Of a stretch of DNA of 64,000 bases, positions 16,630-25,853 are shown in pieces (positions within the stretch are counted from its first letter, which is position 1; the number at the start of each line of letters is the position of its first letter). The DNA comes from Flavipsychrobacter sp. (GTDB lineage: Bacteria > Bacteroidota > Bacteroidia > Chitinophagales > Chitinophagaceae). The position numbers and the translations under genes were made by a program. Below the pieces are notes generated by a model. The model ran no database searches and was not told the DNA's origin. It saw only the letters and a program-made list of their open reading frames with translations. The stretch spans positions 496,001 through 560,000 of the forward strand of contig JAEUVX010000002.1 in assembly GCA_016786615.1 (NCBI GenBank), written 5' to 3'.

Positions 16630-18801
16630 ATGTATAAAGCTAATCGTTTTTCCTCATTTATAGTAAAGACTGCATTGAGCATCTCCTTGGTTGGTATTCA
16701 TCTGGAAACAGGTGCCAAAGAAGGGATGTGGCTGCCTCCTACCCTAAAAAGCAGGGAAAATGACATGAAAAATATGGGTCTACAGATACCCGTAGAACAA
16801 TTATATAATGAAAACGGCACCGGACTGAATAATGCGGTAGTATTATTCGGCAAAGGATGTACGGGTGAAATCATATCTTCAAAAGGGCTGTTGCTTACAA
16901 ATCACCATTGCGGTTATGGCACAGTACAGGGGCTGAGCAGCAAAGAAAAAGACTACTTCGCCAATGGTTTTTGGGCTAAAAAAACGGAAGAAGAACTTCC
17001 CTGCCCGGGGCTGACAGTTACATTTATAAGAAAAATGGAGAATGTGTCTGACAAAATATTAACGGGATTGGATGATACCCTGAATGAAAACCAAAGAAAT
17101 ACCATCGTGCAGACCCGTATCAAAAACCTGGAAAAAGGTTTTAAATATGCCACAGGGATGGATGCCTCTATCAAAACTTATTACAATGGCAATCAATATT
17201 GGGTAATCCTCTCAGAAACATTCAGGGACATCCGTTTGGTAGGCTTCCCTCCGAATGGTATTGGTTCTTTTGGTGGCGATACCGATAATTGGATGTGGCC
17301 AAGACATACAGGAGACTTCAGTATGTTTCGGGTTTATGCAGGCAAAGACAACAAACCGGCAGATTATTCAAAAGACAACAAACCATATCAGACAAAGCAA
17401 TTTTTCACAATTAACGTATCGGGTTATAAAGAAGGCGACTTTACAATGGTGTATGGTTTTCCGGGAACCACTATGGAATATATTTCTTCATACCAGTTGA
17501 ACCAGATTTATTCAATACTAGACCCTATAAGAATTGAAGCAAGGACAGCACGATTGGGCGCATGGACTAAAAACATGCAAGCTTCGCGCGATGTATTCTT
17601 AAAATACACTTCAAAACGAGCAAGTATTGCAAACGGATGGAAGAAATGGCAGGGAGAAGTCAGGGGATTACGTATCAACAATGTTGTACAAAAAAAGCAA
17701 GATTATGAAATGCAATTTCAGGGATTAGCCGTTAGCGATAACACGCTGCCATATGCTGACGACTTACTTGCAAACATAGCTGCTAAATCTGCGTCTGTAA
17801 ATGATGTACTGAAAGCCGAAGAGTATATTAAAGAGGCTGTATTGGGCATAGAATTGCTGCAGCAAACTGCTACACTTGATAAAATGCTGCAAACTATGCG
17901 TTCGGGCATAACCGATGCTTTACTCCGCGATTCGCTGATGAAAATTGCAAAGTCTGCAAATGCATTTTATAAAAACTATGATGCCACTACAGATAAAAAT
18001 GTATTTGCTGCATTGATGCCATTATATATGAACAATAGAAGCAAATTTATTCCGGAGGCATTTAGAAATCAGTATGGCGAACAAGGTGCTGATTACAACT
18101 TATGGGCTGCATATGTCTTCAAGTCTTTAGCAACATCTGATGCTACACTAACTGCATTCGCCAATACTGCTACCAAAGCAGATACAAACATTGTAAAAGG
18201 CGACCCTGCATGGCAGTTATATAATGGAATATCACAATTACGAAAAGAAAAAATCACTCCTTATATTAACAAGTATAATGCCGACATGGCATACCTGAAC
18301 AGGCTGTATATGAATGGGCAAATGAAACTGGATAAATCGAAAATGTACTATCCCGACGCTAACCTGACACTGAGGCTTACTTACGGGCAGGTTGCCGGTA
18401 TAGACCCGGATGGTGCTGCCGGTTATTCATTTCAAACAAATGTTGACGAAGCAGTAGCAAAACATAATGCCGATGTTGAAGAATTTAATGTCCCTGCAAA
18501 ACTGCGCAGTTTGCAACAGGAAAAAAATTATGGTTCATGGGCAGTTAACAAAACTGTTCCTGTTGCATTTATCGCAAACAACCATACATCCGGGGGCAAC
18601 TCCGGCAGCCCTGTGCTAAATGCCCGAGGCGAACTCATCGGCACCAATTTTGACAGAATTTGGGAGGGTACAATGAGTGACTTATACTTCGACCCTAAAT
18701 TATGCAGGAACATTTCGCTTGACATCAGATACACATTATTTATTGTTGAAAAATTCGGTGACGCCGGTTGGTTATTGAAGGAAATGAATATTGTGAAATA
18801 A
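16630..18801 (+). CDS. S46 family dipeptidyl-peptidase, DPP11-like by its specificity residue
   Basis: A 723-residue periplasmic serine exopeptidase of the DPP7/DPP11 family, which releases dipeptides from oligopeptide N-termini for uptake. The N-terminus is signal-like though its cleavage site is not sharp. Catalytic motifs: LLLTNHHCGYG with the His, GGDTDNWMWPRHTGDF with the Asp, and SGGNSGSPVLNARGE with the Ser. Length is normal. The family's S1 specificity position is Arg in DPP11 (Asp/Glu at P1) and Gly in DPP7 (hydrophobic P1); here the motif reads NFDRIWEG, so acidic preference is predicted. A terminator follows at 18839. Confidence 0.92.
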   Translation: MYKANRFSSFIVKTALSISLVGIHLETGAKEGMWLPPTLKSRENDMKNMGLQIPVEQLYNENGTGLNNAVVLFGKGCTGEIISSKGLLLTNHHCGYGTVQGLSSKEKDYFANGFWAKKTEEELPCPGLTVTFIRKMENVSDKILTGLDDTLNENQRNTIVQTRIKNLEKGFKYATGMDASIKTYYNGNQYWVILSETFRDIRLVGFPPNGIGSFGGDTDNWMWPRHTGDFSMFRVYAGKDNKPADYSKDNKPYQTKQFFTINVSGYKEGDFTMVYGFPGTTMEYISSYQLNQIYSILDPIRIEARTARLGAWTKNMQASRDVFLKYTSKRASIANGWKKWQGEVRGLRINNVVQKKQDYEMQFQGLAVSDNTLPYADDLLANIAAKSASVNDVLKAEEYIKEAVLGIELLQQTATLDKMLQTMRSGITDALLRDSLMKIAKSANAFYKNYDATTDKNVFAALMPLYMNNRSKFIPEAFRNQYGEQGADYNLWAAYVFKSLATSDATLTAFANTATKADTNIVKGDPAWQLYNGISQLRKEKITPYINKYNADMAYLNRLYMNGQMKLDKSKMYYPDANLTLRLTYGQVAGIDPDGAAGYSFQTNVDEAVAKHNADVEEFNVPAKLRSLQQEKNYGSWAVNKTVPVAFIANNHTSGGNSGSPVLNARGELIGTNFDRIWEGTMSDLYFDPKLCRNISLDIRYTLFIVEKFGDAGWLLKEMNIVK

Positions 18802-18838
18802 CACATTCCAATCAATTGTCACAGATATGTCTTTAAAG

Positions 18839-18869
18839 GCAGTGCTATACATAACAGCACTGCTTTTTT
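18839..18869 (+). terminator. Intrinsic terminator after the S46 peptidase
   Basis: GCAGTGCT (18839-18846) pairs with AGCACTGC (18856-18863), followed by six T. Confidence 0.88.
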
Positions 18870-18897
18870 CGTTATATTTACAACCTTATTTATACAA

Positions 18898-19428
18898 ATG
18901 CGAACTAATAAATCTTCATTTTTAATACTTGTTTCCGTAGTAACATTATCATGGTCGGCCTGCGCACAAACAAAAAAAACAGCAAAAGTCAGTTCCGGCA
19001 CCAGTTATGCCAAACTGATAGAATGCAGTGAACAAACAACATTACCCGGCAGGCAGGAATCTGCGCCAAGTACACAGCAGAGAATCCTTATTGTATGGAA
19101 ACATACAACTCCCCCCCAATTATTTTTCTGGAGAGCATCTGACGGATGGGCTGACTGTAATGTATATAAAGCAAGAAAATCAACTTCGCCTGCGAAAGCC
19201 AGATATGAATTCGGAGAAAATTGGTATAGCACACAAGACATAACACTAGATAAAATAAAAAAAGGCGACACCGTTGAGCTTATACCATACTACGGTGGAA
19301 AAAACACAATACCTGAAGAAGTAACCTCCTCTATGACAAACAAGGTATTTTTTAAAACTAAAAAAAGCGGATGGATGTATTTACCTGTAAACAAATGCGT
19401 GAAACGTCCTGATATTGTAATGCCATAA
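18898..19428 (+). CDS. Secreted protein of unknown function, possibly lipoprotein
   Basis: A 176-residue protein with an N-terminal hydrophobic signal (residues 8-21) and a WSAC-A sequence that could be a lipobox (Cys22) or lie just before a cleavage after CAQ. The mature part has a W-K-H segment near residue 68, FFWRASDGWADC near 77-88 and a KKSGWMYLPVNKC end, with four mature cysteines. I recognise no family. It ends 7 bases before the T9SS cargo gene at 19436, so the two are probably co-transcribed. A -7-like TATATTTA (18873-18880) lies 17 bases before the ATG. Confidence 0.68.
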   Translation: MRTNKSSFLILVSVVTLSWSACAQTKKTAKVSSGTSYAKLIECSEQTTLPGRQESAPSTQQRILIVWKHTTPPQLFFWRASDGWADCNVYKARKSTSPAKARYEFGENWYSTQDITLDKIKKGDTVELIPYYGGKNTIPEEVTSSMTNKVFFKTKKSGWMYLPVNKCVKRPDIVMP

Positions 19429-19435
19429 TTTAAAA

Positions 19436-22012
19436 ATGAAAAAAATCTTAACCACAATTGCAGTATGTGCAACTGCAATTAGCGTCAACGCACAATCCTG
19501 GACAAAGAAAGTAGGCGATAACCCTATTAAACTACAGGATATTATTGAAGAGCGGGAAAAAGCAACGCCTAACAGCATTGATCGCGCTGCTTCTGAAGCA
19601 GGTACATATATACCTGAGGGTAGCAATAATCAGTATAACAGATGGAAATGGTACTGGGAACACCATACGGACCAAAACGGCTATTTAGTACCTCCTGCCT
19701 ACAACCTGCAACAATGGTACAAGCAAAATGCACAACACACCGAAAGAAAAACTACTGCTGATAAATCTGCATGGACATTTGCAGGACCGGATAAATCTAA
19801 AAGTGGTTATAATGGTGTTGGCCGTATCAATGTCGTAGCATTTCATCCTACAGACACAAATATCTTCTGGATTGGCAGTGCAGGTGGTGGCGCATGGAAA
19901 ACAAGTAACGGAGGTTTGAACTGGACACCAATCAACGACCAGTTTCCTGTAATGGGTGTATCGGATATTAAAATGAACCCGCTAAACCCCAACACAATCT
20001 ATCTGGCAACAGGCGACAAGGAAGCTAACGACACATATAGTGTTGGCTTATTAAAGTCTACTGACGGTGGTGACACATGGGATACCACAGGATTAAAGTG
20101 GCCGGTAAATGCATTCAGACAAATTGGTGGCATACTCATCAACCCTATTGACACCAATTCTCTGACAGTTGCTACTACTGATGGCATATATAAATCATTG
20201 GATGGAGGTGCAACATGGGCGCAGACATTCAACGGGTCATTCAAACAAATACTCTACCACCCTACAGACACCAATATTATTTTCATTGCAGGGTTTACAA
20301 CATTATCGAACCAGATATTCCGTTCTACTGATGGTGGCTACACATGGACACAGCGCTCTGCATTTAATACAAATTCAAGAGTTGCTATCGCTGTAACAGA
20401 GGCCAACACATCTAAGGTAATGGCAGTAGTATCCAATTCATCTCACGGACTTGACGCCGTATATTCTTCATCTGATTCAGGAAAAACTTTTACATCAATT
20501 TATACAACTACAGGCAGTAACTGTTCCGGGAACCTGCTTGCCAGCAACCCGAATGGCAACACATGCGGCGGGCAAGGATGGTATGATTTGACAATTGCAA
20601 TCAGCAATGATGATGATATGAATGTTGTAGTTGGTGGTGTTAATACCTGGTATTCAACTAATGGTGGTATCAATTGGCAGATAGCTAATCAATGGCAAAG
20701 CACACTACCTGGTATAAAAGTAGTACATGCCGACAAACACTACCATGCATACCACCCTATAAAGAAAGGTGTATTATTTGAATGTAACGATGGAGGTATC
20801 TATACCACAACAACACCTGTCAGCTCATTATGGACAGACCTTACTAACGGATTAGGTATTACCCAATTTTACAGAAATGCGGTTTCAAACATTGCCAACT
20901 TCGTAGTTGGTGGTGCTCAGGATAACGGTTCTAAAAAACTTGCCGGGACTACATACACAGAGTTAACAGGCGGCGATGGTATGAACTGCGAAATGGACCC
21001 TAATGACAATGGTACTTTTTACACCGCTATTCAATATGGCGATATCAGGAGAACAACAAATGGTGGTGCCAACTTCACTAAAATATCGGATAATATTCCC
21101 GGGCAACCTGATGGAGAATGGATAACACCTTACATATTGCATCCGCTAAATAACACAAACATCATCGCAGGTTATAACAAACTGTATTCATCGCAAAACA
21201 GAGGAAATAGCTGGACTGAAATTTCACCATCTTTCGGTGCAAATGTAAAACGTATAGCTATGTCTCCTGACAAAGAAGAGTACATATATGTACTTGTAAG
21301 CAATGGCATACGTTATACAAAAGATTTCGGGCTTAGCTGGCAAATAATGCTTAGCAAACCAGATGGTGTTATATCTGACCTTGTAGCAGACCCGCACGAT
21401 GCAGAAAAAATATACATCACTATCGGTGGATATGGTTCTAATAAAGTAGCAGAATACAGGCTCGGCACATGGAAACTGATGAATGAGAATTTGCCTGATA
21501 TTCCTGTTTATTGTATGGCTATTGATAGCGCTGACGGTACATTATATATAGGCACAGACTTTGGTGTTTATTACCGCACACCGGATATGACACAATGGGA
21601 AACCTATAATAATGGTTTACCAAACGTTGAAGTAACAGACCTTGGCATCAATTATACTACCAACGAAATATGGGCTGCTACATACGGACGCAGCATGTGG
21701 AAATCTGTTCGGAACGGGCATCCTGTGGGTATCTCTAACACTGCACCTTATGCTAATGACGTTATAACACTATCCCCTAACCCGAACAAAGGAAGCTTCG
21801 CATTACAAACCACAAACAAAGCTTTATTAAACAGTAATGTACAAGTTCAGATAGTAAATATGAACGGTAGCATAGTATGGAAAGAAAACAAGAAAATCCC
21901 TGCAAACGGATTACTGAACATCAATGCTACATTATCTAACGGCACATACATGGTTCAGGTACTAAAAGACAATGCAATCTTTTCTAAGGCTAAAATGGTA
22001 ACATACCAATAA
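19436..22012 (+). CDS. VPS10/sortilin-like propeller protein with T9SS type A sorting domain (paralogue A)
   Basis: An 858-residue secreted protein. A signal peptide (cut near VNAQ, residue 20) is followed by many BNR/sortilin-type repeats with the STDGGDTW or SQNRGNSW Asp-box pattern across about residues 110-760. They form a large propeller of the kind found in sortilin-like and glycosyl-hydrolase-like proteins. The last 85 residues hold LSPNPNKGSFAL and a GTYMVQVLKDN end, the T9SS type A signal. It is clearly paralogous to the gene at 42038: both have the DQNGY stretch near residue 77, the IGSAGGGAWKTSNGG-type start and the YSTNGG-region layout. No catalytic residues were assigned, so a binding or adhesin-like role is as likely as an enzymatic one. 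Confidence 0.88.
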   Translation: MKKILTTIAVCATAISVNAQSWTKKVGDNPIKLQDIIEEREKATPNSIDRAASEAGTYIPEGSNNQYNRWKWYWEHHTDQNGYLVPPAYNLQQWYKQNAQHTERKTTADKSAWTFAGPDKSKSGYNGVGRINVVAFHPTDTNIFWIGSAGGGAWKTSNGGLNWTPINDQFPVMGVSDIKMNPLNPNTIYLATGDKEANDTYSVGLLKSTDGGDTWDTTGLKWPVNAFRQIGGILINPIDTNSLTVATTDGIYKSLDGGATWAQTFNGSFKQILYHPTDTNIIFIAGFTTLSNQIFRSTDGGYTWTQRSAFNTNSRVAIAVTEANTSKVMAVVSNSSHGLDAVYSSSDSGKTFTSIYTTTGSNCSGNLLASNPNGNTCGGQGWYDLTIAISNDDDMNVVVGGVNTWYSTNGGINWQIANQWQSTLPGIKVVHADKHYHAYHPIKKGVLFECNDGGIYTTTTPVSSLWTDLTNGLGITQFYRNAVSNIANFVVGGAQDNGSKKLAGTTYTELTGGDGMNCEMDPNDNGTFYTAIQYGDIRRTTNGGANFTKISDNIPGQPDGEWITPYILHPLNNTNIIAGYNKLYSSQNRGNSWTEISPSFGANVKRIAMSPDKEEYIYVLVSNGIRYTKDFGLSWQIMLSKPDGVISDLVADPHDAEKIYITIGGYGSNKVAEYRLGTWKLMNENLPDIPVYCMAIDSADGTLYIGTDFGVYYRTPDMTQWETYNNGLPNVEVTDLGINYTTNEIWAATYGRSMWKSVRNGHPVGISNTAPYANDVITLSPNPNKGSFALQTTNKALLNSNVQVQIVNMNGSIVWKENKKIPANGLLNINATLSNGTYMVQVLKDNAIFSKAKMVTYQ

Positions 22013-22031
22013 ATAATACCAATAAATACTT

Positions 22032-22079
22032 AAGCATAAAAAAAGCGGGATGATTAATCATCCCGCTTTTTTTATGCTT
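22032..22079. terminator. Bidirectional terminator, perfect 48-base palindrome overlapping the recN stop
   Basis: Two 24-base arms (22032-22055 and 22056-22079) are exact reverse complements, with GCGGGATGATT stem cores and A7/T7 flanks. The right arm contains the last codons and the stop of recN (22072-22074). It serves both recN and the T9SS gene. Confidence 0.92.
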
Positions 22080-23733
22080 CTACCAATTCTTTAGCGTTAT
22101 CTATTGCCGCTTTGGTTGGCTGTTCCCCTCCTATCATACGGGCTATGGCATCTATCCGTTCTTCCTGTTTCAGCAATCGAAGTTGTGTATTGATTTTGCC
22201 GTCTTTTCCTTCTTCCTTATACACGTAGAAATGTGACGTACCTTTCGCTGCAACCTGTGGCTGGTGTGTAATACAGATAATTTGATGATGGACAGCTAAC
22301 TTACGCAGCAATATACCAACCTGCCTTGCTGCTTCACCGGATATGCCGGTATCAACCTCATCGAATATCAAAGTAGGCAACTGCATAGCTGCTGCTGTCA
22401 ATGATTTTATACACAACATTATACGGCTCATTTCACCACCTGAAGCAGCTTTTTGTAACGGCAAAAACTGTCCGCTTCTATTTGCATCCAATACGAATGA
22501 AATATCATCAACACCATATACTCCTATAATATCTGTTTCTTTGGCGTCAATATCAATCAATGCATTAGGCATACCTACAAGTGCCAGCAATTCGTTTATC
22601 TGCTTTATAAATGACGGTATTGCCGCCTTTCTTTTTGAAGAAAGTGCCGTTGCTTTTTGAAGCAATTCTGCGTGCAGGGTATTCTTTTCTTTTTCAAGTA
22701 CAGCTATCTGTTCAACCAGCGCATTATTATCATCCATCGTATGCTGCAGGCGGTTTTGCAATTCAAGCAAAGCATTTGTATCGTGCAAAGCATGTTTTTT
22801 CAATAACCTGTACCCTATATCTATTCGTTCCTGCAATTTGTTTACATGCTCTTCATCCAGAGATACTTTATCCTGCAGCAATGCCACTTCTGATGCAATA
22901 TCTTTCAGCTCCAACCAAACAGAATTAATGCGTTCCTGCAGTAATGTACTTCCCGGTAATACATCTGTAATAGTTTGCAGTAATTGATTCAACTTTTTAG
23001 TTTCATTCACTAACGGGTGCTCACCCTCCTCCAATATTGACTGTGCCGCTTTCAGTGTAGTGATAATTTTTTCTGCATGCAGCAATTGTTTCAGCTGTAT
23101 TTCTGTACCTTCTATTTCATTTTCCTTAAAGCCTGCATCATTCAATTCCTGCAACAAAAAATTATTATAATCAGCTTCTTTTTGCCATTGTTGTTGTTGC
23201 TGTTGCAAATCAGCAAGTGTTGTTACCAGCTTTTTATATGTTTTAAACACTTCAGCATACAAGTTTCTTTCAACAGACGTATGTGCAATAGCGTCTATTA
23301 CATCCAACTGAAAATTACCATCCTCCAATGCCAGATGCCCGAATTGTTGTTGTAAATCAACTAATAGTGAAGTAAGTTTTGAGAGTACAGGCAACGTAAC
23401 TGGCGTATCGTTGATAAACGCACGTGATTTGCCTGCTGTGCTTATTTCTCTTCTGATTATTGCAACAGGCTCGTAGTCAACATCTTCCCCTTCTAATACC
23501 TGACGGAATACTTCATTACTTTGCACATCAAAATGGGCTTCTACAACACATTTTTCTTCTTTATTAATCAATACTGAGGTATCAGCACGCGCACCCAATA
23601 TCAGTGACAAAGCACCTAAAATGATACTTTTCCCCGCGCCAGTCTCTCCGGTAATAGTATTGAGTTGATTGTCCGGCTTTATTTCCAGATTATCAATTAT
23701 GGCATAATTTCTAATAACAAGCTTTTGTAACAT
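22072..23733 (-). CDS. recN: DNA repair protein RecN
   Basis: A 553-residue SMC-like ATPase used in double-strand break repair. The start is placed at the ATG at 23733 (MLQKLVIRNYAIIDNL), where the family begins; the longer frame runs on to 23850 through the divergent promoter region. Motifs: Walker A TGETGAGKSI (about 30-39), a glutamine-rich coiled coil (about 165-385), the signature SGGEMSRIML and Walker B LPTLIFDEVDTGISG. A -7 element TATTTTTG (23758-23751, minus) lies 17 bases upstream. Confidence 0.95.
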   Translation of the reverse strand: MLQKLVIRNYAIIDNLEIKPDNQLNTITGETGAGKSIILGALSLILGARADTSVLINKEEKCVVEAHFDVQSNEVFRQVLEGEDVDYEPVAIIRREISTAGKSRAFINDTPVTLPVLSKLTSLLVDLQQQFGHLALEDGNFQLDVIDAIAHTSVERNLYAEVFKTYKKLVTTLADLQQQQQQWQKEADYNNFLLQELNDAGFKENEIEGTEIQLKQLLHAEKIITTLKAAQSILEEGEHPLVNETKKLNQLLQTITDVLPGSTLLQERINSVWLELKDIASEVALLQDKVSLDEEHVNKLQERIDIGYRLLKKHALHDTNALLELQNRLQHTMDDNNALVEQIAVLEKEKNTLHAELLQKATALSSKRKAAIPSFIKQINELLALVGMPNALIDIDAKETDIIGVYGVDDISFVLDANRSGQFLPLQKAASGGEMSRIMLCIKSLTAAAMQLPTLIFDEVDTGISGEAARQVGILLRKLAVHHQIICITHQPQVAAKGTSHFYVYKEEGKDGKINTQLRLLKQEERIDAIARMIGGEQPTKAAIDNAKELVEA

Positions 23734-23750
23734 ATATCTGTGCAGTGCAA

Positions 23751-23758
23751 CAAAAATA
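23751..23758 (-). promoter_or_regulatory. -7 element of recN
   Basis: TATTTTTG on the minus strand, 17 bases before the recN ATG. It lies 26 bases from the divergent -7 element at 23785-23792, so the two promoters share a very small region. Confidence 0.5.
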
Positions 23759-23784
23759 AATAACCCCTGTTGTTGACAGTATAT

Positions 23785-23792
23785 TATTTTTG
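23785..23792 (+). promoter_or_regulatory. -7 element of the rRNA methyltransferase gene, leaderless position
   Basis: TATTTTTG ends 4 bases before the ATG at 23797. With the usual distance to the start site, transcription would begin at or next to the A of the ATG. Confidence 0.58.
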
Positions 23793-23796
23793 CACG

Positions 23797-24969
23797 ATGG
23801 CAAAATTCTTTTTGAGGAAAAAAGCGGGCGACCGGGTTATTAACGGACATCCATGGATTTTTGGTAACGAATTAGGGGATAGTGAAGGAGCTTATGAAGC
23901 CGGAGATATTGTTGATGTATTCTCTTATAATGGCTCTTTTGTTGGTAAAGGTTATATAAATCCGGCATCTCAAATTCGTATTCGCCTTGTATCAAGGATA
24001 AAAGAAGAGGTAATCGATGAAACTTTCTTTCATAACCGTATAGCAGAGGCATGGGCTTACAGGCAGAGCATCGGCTATGTTGAAAACTGCAGGCTTATTT
24101 TTGGTGAAGCAGACCAGTTACCGGCACTTATTATCGATAAATTCAATGATTATTTCGTAATACAAACCCTTGCATTGGGGATTGATAAGTGGAAACCTGC
24201 CATTATAAAAGCCCTTGAAACTATCTTTACACCTAAAGGTATATACGAACGTAATGATGTGCCTGTACGTGAATTGGAAGGTCTGGCACAACAAAAAGGC
24301 TTTTTGTCAGCACCTTTTGACACCAACATCATTTTAAATGAAAACGGCCTGAAATTTCATGTTGATATTGAAAACGGACAAAAAACAGGTTATTTTCTTG
24401 ATCAGCAAGACAATCGTCGTGCTATACAGCATATTGTAAAAGGAGCAGATGTACTAGAGGCGTTCTGTTATACAGGTACCTTTTCATTGCATGCAGCGCA
24501 TTATGGTGCTAAATCTGTTTTAGGGCTAGATATATCTGAGAATGCAGTAAGTACGGCTAGACGAAATGCTACACTTAACGGCTACGACGACATCTGCAAA
24601 TTTAACGCTGTAAACGCATTTGACGTATTAAAGCAATGGGTGAAAGACGGTAAACGTTATGACGTTGTTATGCTCGACCCTCCAGCATTTACCAAAAGCA
24701 GGGAGAATATACAGAAAGCTATAACAGGATATAAAGAAATTAACCTGCGTGGTATGAAACTGACCAAACCCGGAGGTTTTCTTGTAACAGCATCTTGTAC
24801 CAACCTGGTGCCACCGGATATGTTCCTGAAAACTATTGAAATGGCAGCTAAAGATGCTAAAAGGAAGATCCGCCAGGTAACATGGCAGACGCAAGCATCA
24901 GACCACCCTATATTATGGCATGTACCGACTACTCAGTACCTTAAGTTTTTGATAGTGCAGGTGTTATAA
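23797..24969 (+). CDS. Class I SAM-dependent rRNA cytosine methyltransferase, RlmI-like
   Basis: A 390-residue enzyme. The start is taken as the ATG at 23797 (MAKFFLRKKAGDRV); a longer frame from 23770 would begin inside the promoter. An N-terminal PUA domain (about 1-75, HPWIFGNEL) precedes a RlmI-type linker and a Rossmann methyltransferase domain (about 180-390). Visible motifs are DVLEAFCYTGTFSLHAA (SAM binding), DVVMLDPPAFTKSR (motif IV) and VTASCTN (motif VI with the catalytic-type Cys). RlmI makes 5-methylcytosine at 23S position 1962 in E. coli; the same target here is inferred from similarity. Confidence 0.9.
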   Translation: MAKFFLRKKAGDRVINGHPWIFGNELGDSEGAYEAGDIVDVFSYNGSFVGKGYINPASQIRIRLVSRIKEEVIDETFFHNRIAEAWAYRQSIGYVENCRLIFGEADQLPALIIDKFNDYFVIQTLALGIDKWKPAIIKALETIFTPKGIYERNDVPVRELEGLAQQKGFLSAPFDTNIILNENGLKFHVDIENGQKTGYFLDQQDNRRAIQHIVKGADVLEAFCYTGTFSLHAAHYGAKSVLGLDISENAVSTARRNATLNGYDDICKFNAVNAFDVLKQWVKDGKRYDVVMLDPPAFTKSRENIQKAITGYKEINLRGMKLTKPGGFLVTASCTNLVPPDMFLKTIEMAAKDAKRKIRQVTWQTQASDHPILWHVPTTQYLKFLIVQVL

Positions 24970-24993
24970 TATAACCAAGACACTTAAACACAA

Positions 24994-25021
24994 AAAAATG
25001 GCTGCATCAGCAGCCATTTTT
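24994..25021. terminator. Bidirectional terminator
   Basis: AAAAATGGCTGC (24994-25005) pairs with GCAGCCATTTTT (25010-25021) around an ATCA loop, between convergent genes. Confidence 0.9.
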
Positions 25022-25044
25022 CATAATATATACTTACTAATATT

Positions 25045-25584
25045 CTACAGTTGATTATACAGATTTGCATCTGAACCACGAGCAATACCAAAGTATTGGA
25101 AAGATTTTTTACGATACCCTTTCTTGAAGTAAGCATCTGTATTTGCTTCTTCAGGTATTGTAACCCAGTCATGGTTTTTCGGTACGTACCAACGATAAAT
25201 CGCTACAGTATTAGCACCACGACCAATTAACGCATAGAATTGTATGTGTTTATTGGTATAACCCATTTTAATCATTTGGTCATCACTGAATTCATCTTCA
25301 GAGATGCTTGCATAATCTTTGGTATCAGGGTTGTACCAACTATTTACAGCCACACGGCCCGGAGCAGGGTTGCGATAAGCTACAAATATCAAAGTTTTTT
25401 CTTTCCAGTTCCAGTTCAGCATTTGGCCGTCCTGATATTCTCCTTCAGCAACTGTTACATAGTTTTGGTCGTTAGGATTGTACCAACGATATACCCTAAC
25501 CAGTTCATCGTTTTGAGCAAAACTGGTATTAGTAGCAAAAACCGATGCCAACACAGTTGTAATGAGGATGAAGGTTTTTTTCAT
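25045..25584 (-). CDS. Secreted protein of three tandem repeats, DUF5648-like
   Basis: A 179-residue protein with a signal peptide cut near SFAQ (residue 24). The mature part is three repeats of about 48 residues. Each starts with a V-x-x-W-Y-x-P motif (VYRWYNPNDQNYVTV, VNSWYNPDTKDYASI, IYRWYVPKNHDWVTI), then an acidic stretch, then an aromatic strand. This is the pattern of the DUF5648 family, small beta-trefoil-like modules often fused to secreted proteins. Three modules are exactly what one trefoil needs. The assignment rests on the repeat pattern only. A carbohydrate-binding role is a guess. Confidence 0.72.
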   Translation of the reverse strand: MKKTFILITTVLASVFATNTSFAQNDELVRVYRWYNPNDQNYVTVAEGEYQDGQMLNWNWKEKTLIFVAYRNPAPGRVAVNSWYNPDTKDYASISEDEFSDDQMIKMGYTNKHIQFYALIGRGANTVAIYRWYVPKNHDWVTIPEEANTDAYFKKGYRKKSFQYFGIARGSDANLYNQL

Positions 25585-25853
25585 AATTAGTCGCTTTTTT
25601 TTCTAAATCGTTTCCAAAATACATAAAAATTTTCTTGCCTTGCAATAGGTAGCACCAATTTTTTTTTATTCAGGCTTTTATGGCATTTATTTCCTTGTTC
25701 AAATGCTGCATTTGGCGTAGTTTTGGTGCCCTTTAGGTGTCAGGCTGTCAGTTTAAAAAAACTGCATGGCTTTTGATACTTATTGTTTTTTAACACCCGG
25801 ATGGCTCAAAGAGATATTTCGGGATTATATATTAGTAATAACAGAACGTAACA

